Below are positions 34,735 through 43,771 of a stretch of 54,181 nt of DNA, piece after piece. The translations under genes were made by a program, and so were the position numbers. The notes under the pieces were generated by a model that made no database searches, had not been told where the DNA came from, and saw nothing but the letters and a program-made list of their open reading frames with translations. Origin of the DNA: Bacteroidota bacterium (GTDB lineage Bacteria; Bacteroidota; Bacteroidia; Bacteroidales; JAGONC01); NCBI GenBank assembly GCA_026391695.1, contig JAPLDP010000019.1, forward strand, positions 1 through 54,181, written 5' to 3'. The stretch's first letter is position 1. Each line of letters opens with the position of its first letter.

Positions 34735-35223
34735 TCAAAATCTCCTGTCTCTGTCCTGTTCCCTGATCCTCTGTAATAAAACATGACGGAATTCTTTCTC
34801 AGCCTGATAGAGTTTGACAATTTTCTTAATAGGAAGGATGCTTTTATACTTTATGTGATATTCCTTCTGGAGGTCTAACAGCCGTTGGGCCATAATGATT
34901 TGATCATCAGCTATTCTTGTAGCTTCTTCATCGGTAAGTTTCTCGATATCAATGTCTTGAATTTCGTCACTCTTCATGAATTCTTTCTTTGTCTCTTCTT
35001 TTTTTACTTCATATTCATTATAAACAGGCCAGAACTTTTCTGCTTCCTGAGGTGTAAGGTTCAACTGGCTGGTTATAAACGCTATTTTTTGAGCTTTGAT
35101 CTGTTCTTTTTTCTTTTGGAAATTCCTGTCAGGCTGGCTGTATGAGTAATTTTGACTCACGACATACATGGCTATCACCAGGAAGATTTTCAGGATTCGA
35201 ATCATTTTATTTTTCATGACCAT
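34735..35223 (-). CDS. Spy/CpxP-like periplasmic helical protein
   Basis: This 162-residue protein has a signal peptide (cleavage near YSQ) and a mature part that is almost entirely helical and charged. QLNLTPQEAEKFWPVYNEYE resembles the LTxxQ-type repeat of Spy/CpxP periplasmic chaperones and sensors. It is the third gene of the sigma-factor unit, so it probably responds to or reports envelope state. The start may be the second ATG at 35217. Confidence 0.75.
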   Translation of the reverse strand: MVMKNKMIRILKIFLVIAMYVVSQNYSYSQPDRNFQKKKEQIKAQKIAFITSQLNLTPQEAEKFWPVYNEYEVKKEETKKEFMKSDEIQDIDIEKLTDEEATRIADDQIIMAQRLLDLQKEYHIKYKSILPIKKIVKLYQAEKEFRHVLLQRIREQDRDRRF

Positions 35224-35261
35224 AGGATTTTAAGTTGAAGTTTAAAATATTACTTATTTCA

Positions 35262-35765
35262 CTATAACCCGGTAAGGAGTTCTTCAGTATTTTCTTCATT
35301 CAGTAAGTATTGAATGATATCTTCGGAAGTTATTGAGTCACTGGTTTGAGTCGTCTCGGAAAGAGCGAGGTTCTTTGCCAGGGTGTTGGTCAGCATTTCA
35401 TCATCCAGATAAAGTATAGCAACATTCTGGCTTACTGTATCCGTAAGAACGACAGACTGGTCGTTTGGTAATGACCTGTTATTCAGCGAACGGATGATCC
35501 AGTATGTTCCCAGTGATAGAAGCAGTATAATCATAGCAGCTGCAACAAGCCTGATGGGTAGTGGAATATGACGGGATGAATACAGATTATCTTTTGTGGA
35601 TGCCGCATTCTTCTGTAATCTTTCTTTTATTATCTCAGGCAGAGTATCAAAATAGCCTTCAGGAACGCTGAATGGATTCTCCTTTTTCATATTGAAAAAG
35701 ATCGTATCCATCTTTTCAGGATTCTCAGATTTATATTGACCTTCTATTTTTTTTGTCTTTTTCAT
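35262..35765 (-). CDS. membrane protein of a sigma-factor operon, possible anti-sigma factor
   Basis: This protein of about 167 residues has a cytoplasmic N-terminus with ENPFSVPEGYFDTLPEIIKE, one membrane helix (about residues 71-91), and an acidic periplasmic tail. It directly follows the ECF sigma gene, and one-helix proteins in this place are commonly anti-sigma factors. The typical zinc-binding HxxxCxxC motif is absent, so that role is only inferred. The start MKKTKKIEG at 35765 is chosen over an upstream frame overlapping the sigma gene. Confidence 0.65.
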   Translation of the reverse strand: MKKTKKIEGQYKSENPEKMDTIFFNMKKENPFSVPEGYFDTLPEIIKERLQKNAASTKDNLYSSRHIPLPIRLVAAAMIILLLSLGTYWIIRSLNNRSLPNDQSVVLTDTVSQNVAILYLDDEMLTNTLAKNLALSETTQTSDSITSEDIIQYLLNEENTEELLTGL

Positions 35766-35796
35766 TGGTGTTTTGATTATATGTATGCGATAAGGT

Positions 35797-36345
35797 TTAA
35801 TGATTAAGTAAAAAATCCTCAATTTTTCTTACAGCATGATGATAGGAAGCTTTTAAAGCACCTACTGATGTTTTTAATATTTCCGACATGTCATCATAGG
35901 TGAGGTTATCGAAATATTTCATGTTAAAGACAATCCTCTGTTTTGGAGGCAGTCTGAGTATAGCTTTCTGTAATTTGATTTGTATCTCATCCCCATTAAA
36001 ATAATTATCGGCGTGAAGTGATTGAGTAAGTTCATTTTCCACATCATGGAGGGGAAGGAACACACGCATTCGTCTATATTTAAGAAGACTCAAGGCTTCA
36101 TTGGTAGCAATGCTATACATCCATGTAAACAGCCTGGAGTCTTCCCTGAATTCTTCAAGATGTTTCCAGACTTTTATAAAAACATTCTGTACCAGGTCAT
36201 TAGTATCATCATGGTCAATGACCAGCCTTCGGATATGCCAATAGATCGGACGCTGATATGTTCTTACCAACTGATCAAAGCCATCATTTCTGGTACTGAC
36301 ATCGCGACAAAGCTGCAGTATCTCTTTTTCAGACAGACCGGGCAT
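35797..36345 (-). CDS. ECF-type RNA polymerase sigma factor
   Basis: This 182-residue sigma factor has region 2 at about residues 22-90 (NDLVQNVFIKVWKHLEEF and SRLFTWMYSIATNEALSLL) and region 4 at about 125-180 (LPPKQRIVFNMKYFDNLTYD and the helix-turn-helix AYHHAVRKIE). It heads a three-gene unit with a membrane protein and a Spy-like protein. This layout suggests an envelope-stress circuit under self-control. Confidence 0.9.
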   Translation of the reverse strand: MPGLSEKEILQLCRDVSTRNDGFDQLVRTYQRPIYWHIRRLVIDHDDTNDLVQNVFIKVWKHLEEFREDSRLFTWMYSIATNEALSLLKYRRMRVFLPLHDVENELTQSLHADNYFNGDEIQIKLQKAILRLPPKQRIVFNMKYFDNLTYDDMSEILKTSVGALKASYHHAVRKIEDFLLNH

Positions 36346-36415
36346 ATTTATAGTCAGGTGATTTAAATGGTAAAGAATTCAGATTAGATAAAATATTAGC
36401 ACTTTGGTTTAATTG

Positions 36416-36440
36416 ACCTCACCCCCCGTTGGGGTGAGGT
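36416..36440. terminator. hairpin behind the VWA gene, REP-like
   Basis: ACCTCACCCC and GGGGTGAGGT form a perfect 10-bp stem with a CCGTT loop. It lies between the end of the VWA gene and the start of the sigma gene, both on the minus strand. It could end the VWA transcript, although no T run follows. It also resembles the GC-rich REP elements at 6207 and 8431. Confidence 0.45.
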
Positions 36441-36520
36441 GATTTGGTCAAATTTACCGGCCCCTGGGATTCATACCTATCATTCAGTCTTACACAGCTG
36501 ACTGCCTCTGCAGGGCATTT

Positions 36521-37906
36521 TCACTTTGAATATAGATTGATATTTGTACTCCCCCCTGAATCAATCTTAAATGATTTTTCAATAGTATTTATCGATTGGT
36601 TGAGGTACTTGGATCTAAATACAATTCTGTACTTGCCGGGCTGCAGCATCAGCGATTCCTGAAGGTAGTTTTCACGCAGGTCATAAATCCATTTCAACTG
36701 GTTGTTTTCTTCGACATACAGGCTGCCGTAGCCATACACTGACTTTTGAATGACTGCAATGCCAGGCGAGGGTATTTCAACGGTTGTCGTATGGCTTTGG
36801 TTGATTTCAACATTTTCAACTATCATTCGAGGAAGGCATAAAATTTCCAGGTCATATAATCCCGTCAGGTATTTTCTGGTTGTACCGAATGATTGCACAT
36901 AAAGAGTTTCTATTTTGCCATCCTGTCGTACTATGCTGTTCAGATCCATGATAGTCATATCATTATTGCCGACTTTAAGTTTCAGTGATCCCTGTGGAGC
37001 GTCGATCGCAATAATGGTATGCAATCCTGGTGTCAGCCTCACGCTGTCAGCTTTCACCGGAGGAAGTGTATGCACCACAATATTATATGTGACCAGTGGA
37101 TCAATGACTAAAGTATCCGGTAATCCCTTGTTATTCAGGGTATGGATAAAATTATATTTAACAAAACCGGATAAGTTATCATAAAAGGTCATATTTACAT
37201 TTGTTTCGGTAGGGGAGCCGCGTGTATCAAGCAGGTTAACTTGGGCTGTCGTGGAATTGAGGGCCTGCGAAATGACGACTTTAAGAGCAGTTTGGAAATT
37301 CCTTTCCGTGGAAGCATCAAAATAAGTTCCGACACATCCGAAGTCAGCGCTGAAATCCCTGCCAATACCAATTATAAATGGCTTCAGCAAAACACCCTTT
37401 TTCTGTAAGGCCCTTGAAACAGCGCAAGGATCACCATCACACTCCTCTTCACCGTCTGTAATAAGAACAACAATGTTCCTGCAATTATCGCAGGGATTAA
37501 AATCTCTCTCACACTGCTCAAGTGAATAGGCAATGGGTGTTGTTCCCCTGGGTATCAGTGTCTTAAGGATATTTTCAATTTTATCACTGGTATTTTCGCT
37601 AATGGGTACTTCCAGTCGTGTGTCACTGCAATCCTGTGGTGGAACTGGTTTCTGATGTCCATATACACGAAGCCCCATTTCCAGATTCTCCACGCTTTTA
37701 AGGCTGTCGATGATACGCGATAGTAAATCGCGGGCAATATTTAGTTTTATACCGCTTTGCCAGGTGCCTGACATACTCTGTGAAGCATCGAAAACAAACA
37801 GAATGCGCGTCAGAGGTGGTGGAACAGATTCCTTAGTCTGGGATACAGAAATCAGTGAACCCAAACAGAGTACGAGCATTATTCCGGTAAATAATCTGGC
37901 TTTCAA
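36521..37906 (-). CDS. secreted von Willebrand factor A protein
   Basis: This 461-residue exported protein has a signal peptide (cleavage near SVSQ) and a VWA domain starting near residue 33: ILFVFDASQSMSGTW carries the metal-site DxSxS, and VVLITDGEEECDGDPC is its third loop. Several cysteine pairs suggest disulfides. The C-terminal 230 residues form beta-rich repeats. The only start in range is TTG at 37906. No neighbour gives a clear function. Confidence 0.8.
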   Translation of the reverse strand: MKARLFTGIMLVLCLGSLISVSQTKESVPPPLTRILFVFDASQSMSGTWQSGIKLNIARDLLSRIIDSLKSVENLEMGLRVYGHQKPVPPQDCSDTRLEVPISENTSDKIENILKTLIPRGTTPIAYSLEQCERDFNPCDNCRNIVVLITDGEEECDGDPCAVSRALQKKGVLLKPFIIGIGRDFSADFGCVGTYFDASTERNFQTALKVVISQALNSTTAQVNLLDTRGSPTETNVNMTFYDNLSGFVKYNFIHTLNNKGLPDTLVIDPLVTYNIVVHTLPPVKADSVRLTPGLHTIIAIDAPQGSLKLKVGNNDMTIMDLNSIVRQDGKIETLYVQSFGTTRKYLTGLYDLEILCLPRMIVENVEINQSHTTTVEIPSPGIAVIQKSVYGYGSLYVEENNQLKWIYDLRENYLQESLMLQPGKYRIVFRSKYLNQSINTIEKSFKIDSGGSTNINLYSK

Positions 37907-38023
37907 TTTTTAATTATGAACTAATAATTAATTATTTCAGTCTAATTTCAGATACGATTAAAACGTAAATCTCTATGTCATAGTGTTCAAATTTATGTAA
38001 AATTGATGACTAACGCAGAGAGG

Positions 38024-38043
38024 ATGATTAGAATTTTAATCAT
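38024..38043. promoter_or_regulatory. operator-like inverted repeat before the GH3 gene
   Basis: ATGATTA and TAATCAT form a perfect 7-bp inverted repeat with a 6-bp centre, ending one base before the -7 box at 38044. The placement over the upstream promoter region suits a dimeric regulator. No regulator gene is nearby. Confidence 0.35.
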
Positions 38044-38051
38044 TACTTTTG
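38044..38051 (+). promoter_or_regulatory. -7 box of the GH3/beta-lactamase gene
   Basis: TACTTTTG fits TAnnTTTG and lies 23 bp before the ATG at 38075. Confidence 0.5.
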
Positions 38052-38074
38052 AAATCCCGTTATAATTAACGCTT

Positions 38075-41032
38075 ATGAGATGCAATTTTTATCCGGGTCT
38101 GACCATTATACTGTTTTTATCTTGTTTTGTTCCTGCTGTTTTGGCGCAGAATACGATCCAAATAAGTGGATATAAAACGAAGGTTGCCGATCATTGGGTC
38201 GACTCCGTTCTGAATTCATTATCTCTTGATGAGAAAATCGCTCAGTTACTTTCCGTAAGAGCTTACTCAAATAAGGGCCCGGAGCATCAGAAAGCAATTA
38301 TGGATCTCATCCGCAAATATGGAATAGGAGGATTGACTTTTTTCCAGGGAGGACCGGTAAGACAGGCAATTCTTACCAATATTTATCAGTCGCAAGCTCA
38401 GGTGCCATTGTTAATATCACTTGATGCCGAATGGGGGCTGGGTATGCGTCTCGATAGCACGATATCTTTTCCGTACCAGATGACACTTGGGGCTATGAAC
38501 AGTGATACCCTGGTTTATGCTATGGCTTCGGAAATCGCCAGGCAATGCAGGCGTCTTGGTGTTCATATGAACCTGGCGCCGGTTGTGGATATAAATAATA
38601 ATCCGCATAATCCTGTCATCAATTACAGGTCCTTCGGGGAGGACAAAACGAATGTTGCCGGTAAAGGTCTCGCTTATATGCATGGCTTGCAGGACAATGG
38701 CGTGCTGGCTACTGCCAAACACTTTCCGGGACATGGCGATACCGGTAGCGACTCACATTATACCTTGCCTGTAATCAAACACTCCAAAAGCAGGTTGGAT
38801 TCCCTGGAACTGGTACCGTTTAAGCAGCTTATTGATGAAGGTACTGCGGGAGTCATGATGGCTCATCTGTTCCTGCCGGCTTACGACACAACAAGGAATC
38901 TGGCATCCAGCTTATCGCAGCCCATTGTTAACGGCCTGCTTCGTGAATACATGGGATTCAAAGGCCTCATTATCACTGATGCACTCGATATGCAGGGCGT
39001 CACCAATTATTTTAAACCGGGAGATATCGAACTTCAGGCTTTCAGGGCTGGTAACGATATCCTGCTTCTTCCTCAGGATGTTCCCACCGCCATTAAAAGC
39101 ATCAAACAGGCAGTTAGAAACGGACTTATTAAGGAATCCGATATCATATCAAGATGCAGAAATGTTTTGACATTTAAATACCTGGCAGGTCTGGCTGATT
39201 ACAAACCTGTTATTATACGGGGGCTGACAGAAGATCTGAACAATGCCCGCAGCAAAACCATCATCCGGGAGATATACAAATCCTCCGTCACTCTTGTCAG
39301 AAATACGAATAATCTTATTCCATTAGATGATACGGATAGCCTCAATCTGGCTTCATTGTCACTCGGGAGTCAAAGTATCACTCCCTTTCAGACTATGCTG
39401 AGCAACTTTGTACATGTCCAACATTTCTGCCATTCATTTCACGGCCTTGATGAATACGCGGATTCGGTAACTGAACTCTTAAGGCCATATAACCTGGTCA
39501 TCATTTCATTGCATAATCTCACCAATTCCCCTGATAAAGGTTTTGGCATAAACACCCAGCTGGTTTCCTTTATTAACCAGATACTGGAAAAGAAAAATGT
39601 CATTCTGGATATCTTTGGCAGTCCTTATGTGCTGTCGCAGTTCACAGATATTAAGAATATTGATGTATTGCTGGTTTCATACCAGAATTCTGTTGATGCC
39701 CAGGAAGTTTCTGCTCAGATCATCTTTGGCAGTCTTGCCGCCAGAGGAAAGCTCCCTGTTACGGGTTCCCATGAATTTCCAGTTAATACCGGCATTGTTA
39801 CTGTAGGCAATTCCGGGCTGACTTATGTTGTACCCGGGGAAATTGGCATAAAACCGGAGGAATTGCTATACATAGATACATTGGTCTTGCAATCCATAGC
39901 TGACAGTGTCTTTCCGGGATGCCAGATCATGGCCGCAGTGGATGGAAAGGTATTTTACCAGAAGTCATTCGGCTATCACACATATAACAAGTTTGACCCG
40001 GTTAAAAACACTGACCTGTATGATCTGGCATCTGTAACTAAAATTGTGGCTACCACACTTGCCGTGATGAAGCTGGAGGAGGAGGGTAAGATCGATCTTG
40101 ACATGAAAGTCGGGGATTATTTGCCTTTTGCACGGGGAACAGACAAAGCGGATCTGACAATCAGGGAGATAATGGCCCACCAGGCTCAATTGAAACCGTG
40201 GATACCCTTTTATAAAAATATCCTTCATGACGGCTTTCCTGATACTTCCATTTTTAGTAAAACATACTCAACGTTATTTCCTTACCGTGTTGCTGAGAAC
40301 TTATTTATACACCGTGATTATCCATGGATGATGTACGATACGATCATAGCTTCCCCTTTATTGACGAAAAAAGAATATGTTTACAGTGATCTGGGTTTCT
40401 ATCTGTTAAAAAGAATTATCGAGAATGTGGCCAACAGGCCTTTCGACAGTTATGTGCAAGAACATTTCTATAAACCTCTGGGACTGCATACCATGTGCTT
40501 TTGTCCACGAGACCATTTTGACCTGATGGAAATTGTGCCTACCGAGATTGATACAGTTTTCCGCCACCAACTCATCCATGGTGATGTTCATGATCCCGGC
40601 GCTGCCATGTTTGGAGGAGTTTCGGGCCATGCAGGACTGTTCTCTGATGCCAACGATCTGTTGATTATCATGCAAATGTTACTGCAATACGGCCAATATA
40701 ATGGTCAAAGATATCTTGATAGCGCTACGGTAGTGGAATTTACCAAACAACAGTTTCCATACAACAGGAATCGCAGGGGACTGGGATTCGACAAACCGGA
40801 TACATTGGCAGACAATAATGGACCGGCATGTGGCAGTGCTTCATCACAAAGCTTTGGACACTCCGGTTTCACGGGAACCTATACCTGGGCTGACCCGGAA
40901 AACAAACTCGTTTATGTATTCCTTTCAAACCGCGTTTATCCGACAGCCTTAAATAATAAACTAATCGAGAAGAATATCCGCACAAAAATTCAACAGGTTT
41001 TCTATGATTCATTGAAAAAAGCCCGCAAGTGA
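38075..41032 (+). CDS. GH3 beta-N-acetylhexosaminidase fused to a beta-lactamase-like serine hydrolase
   Basis: This 985-residue exported enzyme has a signal peptide ending near VLAQN. Residues about 40-370 are a GH3 domain of NagZ type: KHFPGHGDTGSDSH holds the Asp-His acid/base dyad, and IITDALDMQGV holds the nucleophile aspartate. A GH3 C-terminal sandwich follows to about 580. Residues from about 590 to the end are a class C beta-lactamase/penicillin-binding fold, with SVTK (Ser-x-x-Lys), YSDLGFYL (Tyr-x-Asn position) and GHSGFTGT near the end. The fusion suggests coupled cleavage of glycan and peptide parts of peptidoglycan in the periplasm. Such fusions are known in Bacteroidota. Confidence 0.9.
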   Translation: MRCNFYPGLTIILFLSCFVPAVLAQNTIQISGYKTKVADHWVDSVLNSLSLDEKIAQLLSVRAYSNKGPEHQKAIMDLIRKYGIGGLTFFQGGPVRQAILTNIYQSQAQVPLLISLDAEWGLGMRLDSTISFPYQMTLGAMNSDTLVYAMASEIARQCRRLGVHMNLAPVVDINNNPHNPVINYRSFGEDKTNVAGKGLAYMHGLQDNGVLATAKHFPGHGDTGSDSHYTLPVIKHSKSRLDSLELVPFKQLIDEGTAGVMMAHLFLPAYDTTRNLASSLSQPIVNGLLREYMGFKGLIITDALDMQGVTNYFKPGDIELQAFRAGNDILLLPQDVPTAIKSIKQAVRNGLIKESDIISRCRNVLTFKYLAGLADYKPVIIRGLTEDLNNARSKTIIREIYKSSVTLVRNTNNLIPLDDTDSLNLASLSLGSQSITPFQTMLSNFVHVQHFCHSFHGLDEYADSVTELLRPYNLVIISLHNLTNSPDKGFGINTQLVSFINQILEKKNVILDIFGSPYVLSQFTDIKNIDVLLVSYQNSVDAQEVSAQIIFGSLAARGKLPVTGSHEFPVNTGIVTVGNSGLTYVVPGEIGIKPEELLYIDTLVLQSIADSVFPGCQIMAAVDGKVFYQKSFGYHTYNKFDPVKNTDLYDLASVTKIVATTLAVMKLEEEGKIDLDMKVGDYLPFARGTDKADLTIREIMAHQAQLKPWIPFYKNILHDGFPDTSIFSKTYSTLFPYRVAENLFIHRDYPWMMYDTIIASPLLTKKEYVYSDLGFYLLKRIIENVANRPFDSYVQEHFYKPLGLHTMCFCPRDHFDLMEIVPTEIDTVFRHQLIHGDVHDPGAAMFGGVSGHAGLFSDANDLLIIMQMLLQYGQYNGQRYLDSATVVEFTKQQFPYNRNRRGLGFDKPDTLADNNGPACGSASSQSFGHSGFTGTYTWADPENKLVYVFLSNRVYPTALNNKLIEKNIRTKIQQVFYDSLKKARK

Positions 41033-41041
41033 AATAAAAGG

Positions 41042-41725
41042 CTATTCCCCTTCCTCTTTGTCCGAAAGCAGCGGAACAAACCGGAATAATCCATGATCTT
41101 CGGTTATATAATCCTGCCCGGTTGTTTTAATTACACGCGTCATAACCTGTACATCGCCTCCTCCAAGAGGGAGTACAATCATACCTCCAGGTTTGATTTG
41201 ATCGATAAGTACTTCAGGAATGAAAGGTGCTGCAGCTGTGATGATAATCCTGTCGAAAGGCTGAAAGGCGGGGAGCCCTTTGTAGCCGTCACCATAGAAG
41301 ATTTTAATGTTTGAATAGCCCATTTCTCCCAGAAGGAATTTGGCCCTCGAATAAAGGCTTTTCACACGTTCAACCGAAAAAACCTTTGCTCCCAGGCGGG
41401 CCAGTATACAAGCCTGATAACCTGAACCGGTGCCGATTTCAAGGATTTTATCGCCCTTTCTTACATCCAACAGCTCAGTCTGGAAAGCGACAGTATAAGG
41501 TTGTGAAATGGTTTGCCCTGAACCTATTGGGAATGGCTTGTCGTCATAGGCATATTTGAGAAATGAGGAATCGAAAAAAAAATGCCGCGGGACTTCTTCC
41601 ATCGCCTTCAGCACCTTCTCATCGGCAATACCTTTAAAACGCAGGCTGTCAATAAGCTGTTTCCTGAGACCTCTATGTTTATATGAATCGATCAAGATAG
41701 TATGACCATGAATGATTAGGGGCAT
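41042..41725 (-). CDS. pcm: protein-L-isoaspartate O-methyltransferase
   Basis: This 227-residue enzyme methylates damaged isoaspartate residues in proteins with S-adenosylmethionine. VPRHFFFDSSFLKYAYDDKP in part, the substrate motif GSGQTISQPYTVA, and the SAM motif ILEIGTGSGYQACIL are typical. VLPLGGGDVQVMTRV completes the family pattern. It converges with the GH3 fusion gene, with 9 bp between the stops. Confidence 0.93.
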   Translation of the reverse strand: MPLIIHGHTILIDSYKHRGLRKQLIDSLRFKGIADEKVLKAMEEVPRHFFFDSSFLKYAYDDKPFPIGSGQTISQPYTVAFQTELLDVRKGDKILEIGTGSGYQACILARLGAKVFSVERVKSLYSRAKFLLGEMGYSNIKIFYGDGYKGLPAFQPFDRIIITAAAPFIPEVLIDQIKPGGMIVLPLGGGDVQVMTRVIKTTGQDYITEDHGLFRFVPLLSDKEEGE

Positions 41726-41766
41726 TAAATTCTCACGAAATTAATAATTTCATTGACCAAAAACTG

Positions 41767-41774
41767 TACTTTTG
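41767..41774 (+). promoter_or_regulatory. -7 box of the oxidoreductase-lipoprotein-transferase unit
   Basis: TACTTTTG fits TAnnTTTG, 14 bp before the ATG at 41789, so the leader would be very short. Confidence 0.45.
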
Positions 41775-41788
41775 CAAAAAATCGTATT

Positions 41789-42775
41789 ATGTTAAAAATT
41801 GGTGTTTTAGGCGCAGGCCACTTGGGGAAAATACACATCAAATGTATCAGGGAGGTTGATGATTTTTATCTGGCAGGTTTTTATGACCCGGATCAGTTAG
41901 TTACTGAACAGGTTAAAAGTGAGTTTGGCCTGATGAATTTCAGTTCGGTGACCGACCTGATTGAAGCTGTGGATGTTGTGGATATTGTGACACCAACGCT
42001 TTCGCATTTCGACTGTGCTTCAAAGGCTCTGAAACGATCAAAGCATGTTTTTATTGAAAAGCCGATTGTGGCTACACCTGCAGAAGCCAGGGAACTTATG
42101 AAAATCGCCGATGAGGCCAGCGTTAAAGTGCAGGTGGGGCATGTCGAACGTTTTAACCCTGCCTTCCTCGCCGTTAAACCCTTCCTTAATCATCCTATGT
42201 TCATTGAAACACATCGGCTGGCACAGTTTAATCCCAGAGGAACCGACGTGCCTGTCGTCCTCGATCTCATGATACATGATATTGATATTGTGCTAAGCGT
42301 GGTTAAGTCCAATGTGAAAAAGATAAATGCCAGCGGCGTGGCAATCGTCAGCGATACTCCCGATATAGCCAATGCCAGATTGGAATTCGATAATGGTTGT
42401 GTGGCCAATCTCACAGCAAGCAGAATATCATTGAAAAATATGAGGAAAACACGTTTCTTTCAGAGAGATGCATATATTTCAGTCGATTTTTTTGAAAAAT
42501 CTGTTGAGATTATCAGATTACAGGATGTCCTTCAGGGTAAACCCAATCCGCTGTCTATGATCATCGATTTGGGCAATGGTAAAGGGAAAAAGGAGATCTA
42601 TTTTGAAAAACCTGAGATAAAGCCTGTTAATGCGATAAAGCATGAACTGGAGTGTTTTGCTGAAGCCATCATCAAAAATAGCGATCCTCCTGTTACTATT
42701 AGCGATGGTTATCAGGCACTGGAAATTGCATACCAGATCATGGACAAGATCAGGTTCTTACCTAATAATCTTTGA
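41789..42775 (+). CDS. Gfo/Idh/MocA family oxidoreductase
   Basis: This NAD(P)-dependent oxidoreductase of about 328 residues begins with a Rossmann fold, MLKIGVLGAGHLGKIHIKC. The family motif EKPIVATPAEARELM follows, where the EKP lysine is conserved, and GHVERFNPAF is typical of sugar-modifying members. The neighbours, a lipoprotein and a sugar transferase, suggest a place in surface polysaccharide synthesis. It overlaps the next gene by 4 bp. Confidence 0.87.
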   Translation: MLKIGVLGAGHLGKIHIKCIREVDDFYLAGFYDPDQLVTEQVKSEFGLMNFSSVTDLIEAVDVVDIVTPTLSHFDCASKALKRSKHVFIEKPIVATPAEARELMKIADEASVKVQVGHVERFNPAFLAVKPFLNHPMFIETHRLAQFNPRGTDVPVVLDLMIHDIDIVLSVVKSNVKKINASGVAIVSDTPDIANARLEFDNGCVANLTASRISLKNMRKTRFFQRDAYISVDFFEKSVEIIRLQDVLQGKPNPLSMIIDLGNGKGKKEIYFEKPEIKPVNAIKHELECFAEAIIKNSDPPVTISDGYQALEIAYQIMDKIRFLPNNL

Positions 42776-43764
42776 TTCGTTTTAAGAAAGATAATTTGTT
42801 TAATTTGAGCCGGATCAGCAATATAAAAACGGACTGTCCGTTTTTCTGGAAGTTGAATTTGAATCGACATTTGTCCCTTGAGACCGGCAAGTTGAGGCCA
42901 TTGGTATGTACTATAGCGGTTGTGTTTCTGTTCCTGTTATTTTTATCTTCCTGTAAACCGGAGGATCCGGAAGCATTGATCCCTTCTTATATCCGGATTG
43001 ATACCATAAAACTGATATCCAATCCTGATCTGGCCAGTGCGGAAGGGTCATTGTCGCATAATATCACTGATGCCTGGGTTTATGTGGATGAAGATTTGTT
43101 AGGTGCTTTTGAATTACCTGTGCAGTTTCCTGTTCTGAAAGACGGATTGCATACTTTAAAGATAAGGGCCGGAATAAAAATTAACGGCATCGCCGGTACC
43201 CGCGGGGAATACCCGTTCTATGAATCTTACAGCAAAGAGATAAACATGGTGAAGGACAGTGTCATTATTATCTACCCTGTTGTAAAATATAAAGATTTTA
43301 CCGTTTTTGACTGGGTAGAGGATTTCGAAGATGGTCAGTCCTCACTGGTCAGGTCGAGCCGGAGTGATACCACCGTAAGGGTTACTTCGCAATTTGGTGA
43401 TGTTTTTGAAGGTGAGTATTCCGGTATCGTATATATGGATGATATCCGGATTTTTTTCGAAGCCCTTACACAGGAAGCTTATGTCCTGCCCAGAACTGGT
43501 GAGGATGTCTATCTGGAAATGAATTTCAGAACAAATAATAATTTAACAGTTGGTATATTTGCTAATGAATATTCACAGGCTGTTCAGTCACCGGTTGTCG
43601 TATTGAATGCAACGGATAATTGGAAAAAAATTTATATCAACCTGACAAATGCTGTCAATAACCACACTTCAGCTATTGATTATAATGTCTTTATCGGGGC
43701 TTTAAAGCAGGATGACGTGACTGAACCTGTGATAATGGTCGATAACCTGAAATTATTACACTAA
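42772..43764 (+). CDS. hypothetical lipoprotein or membrane-anchored protein
   Basis: This protein of up to 330 residues has a hydrophobic run followed by the lipobox LFLSSC with cysteine at residue 61. The start is unclear: TTG at 42772 overlaps the upstream stop and gives an overlong 45-residue basic leader, while TTG at 42892 would give a normal lipoprotein signal. The mature part has an Ig-like segment (about 75-175) and a concanavalin-like beta-sandwich (about 180-330) ending in MVDNLKL, similar to carbohydrate-binding modules. It is in an operon with the oxidoreductase and the sugar transferase. Confidence 0.7.
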   Translation: MIRFKKDNLFNLSRISNIKTDCPFFWKLNLNRHLSLETGKLRPLVCTIAVVFLFLLFLSSCKPEDPEALIPSYIRIDTIKLISNPDLASAEGSLSHNITDAWVYVDEDLLGAFELPVQFPVLKDGLHTLKIRAGIKINGIAGTRGEYPFYESYSKEINMVKDSVIIIYPVVKYKDFTVFDWVEDFEDGQSSLVRSSRSDTTVRVTSQFGDVFEGEYSGIVYMDDIRIFFEALTQEAYVLPRTGEDVYLEMNFRTNNNLTVGIFANEYSQAVQSPVVVLNATDNWKKIYINLTNAVNNHTSAIDYNVFIGALKQDDVTEPVIMVDNLKLLH

Positions 43765-43771
43765 CCAATTG

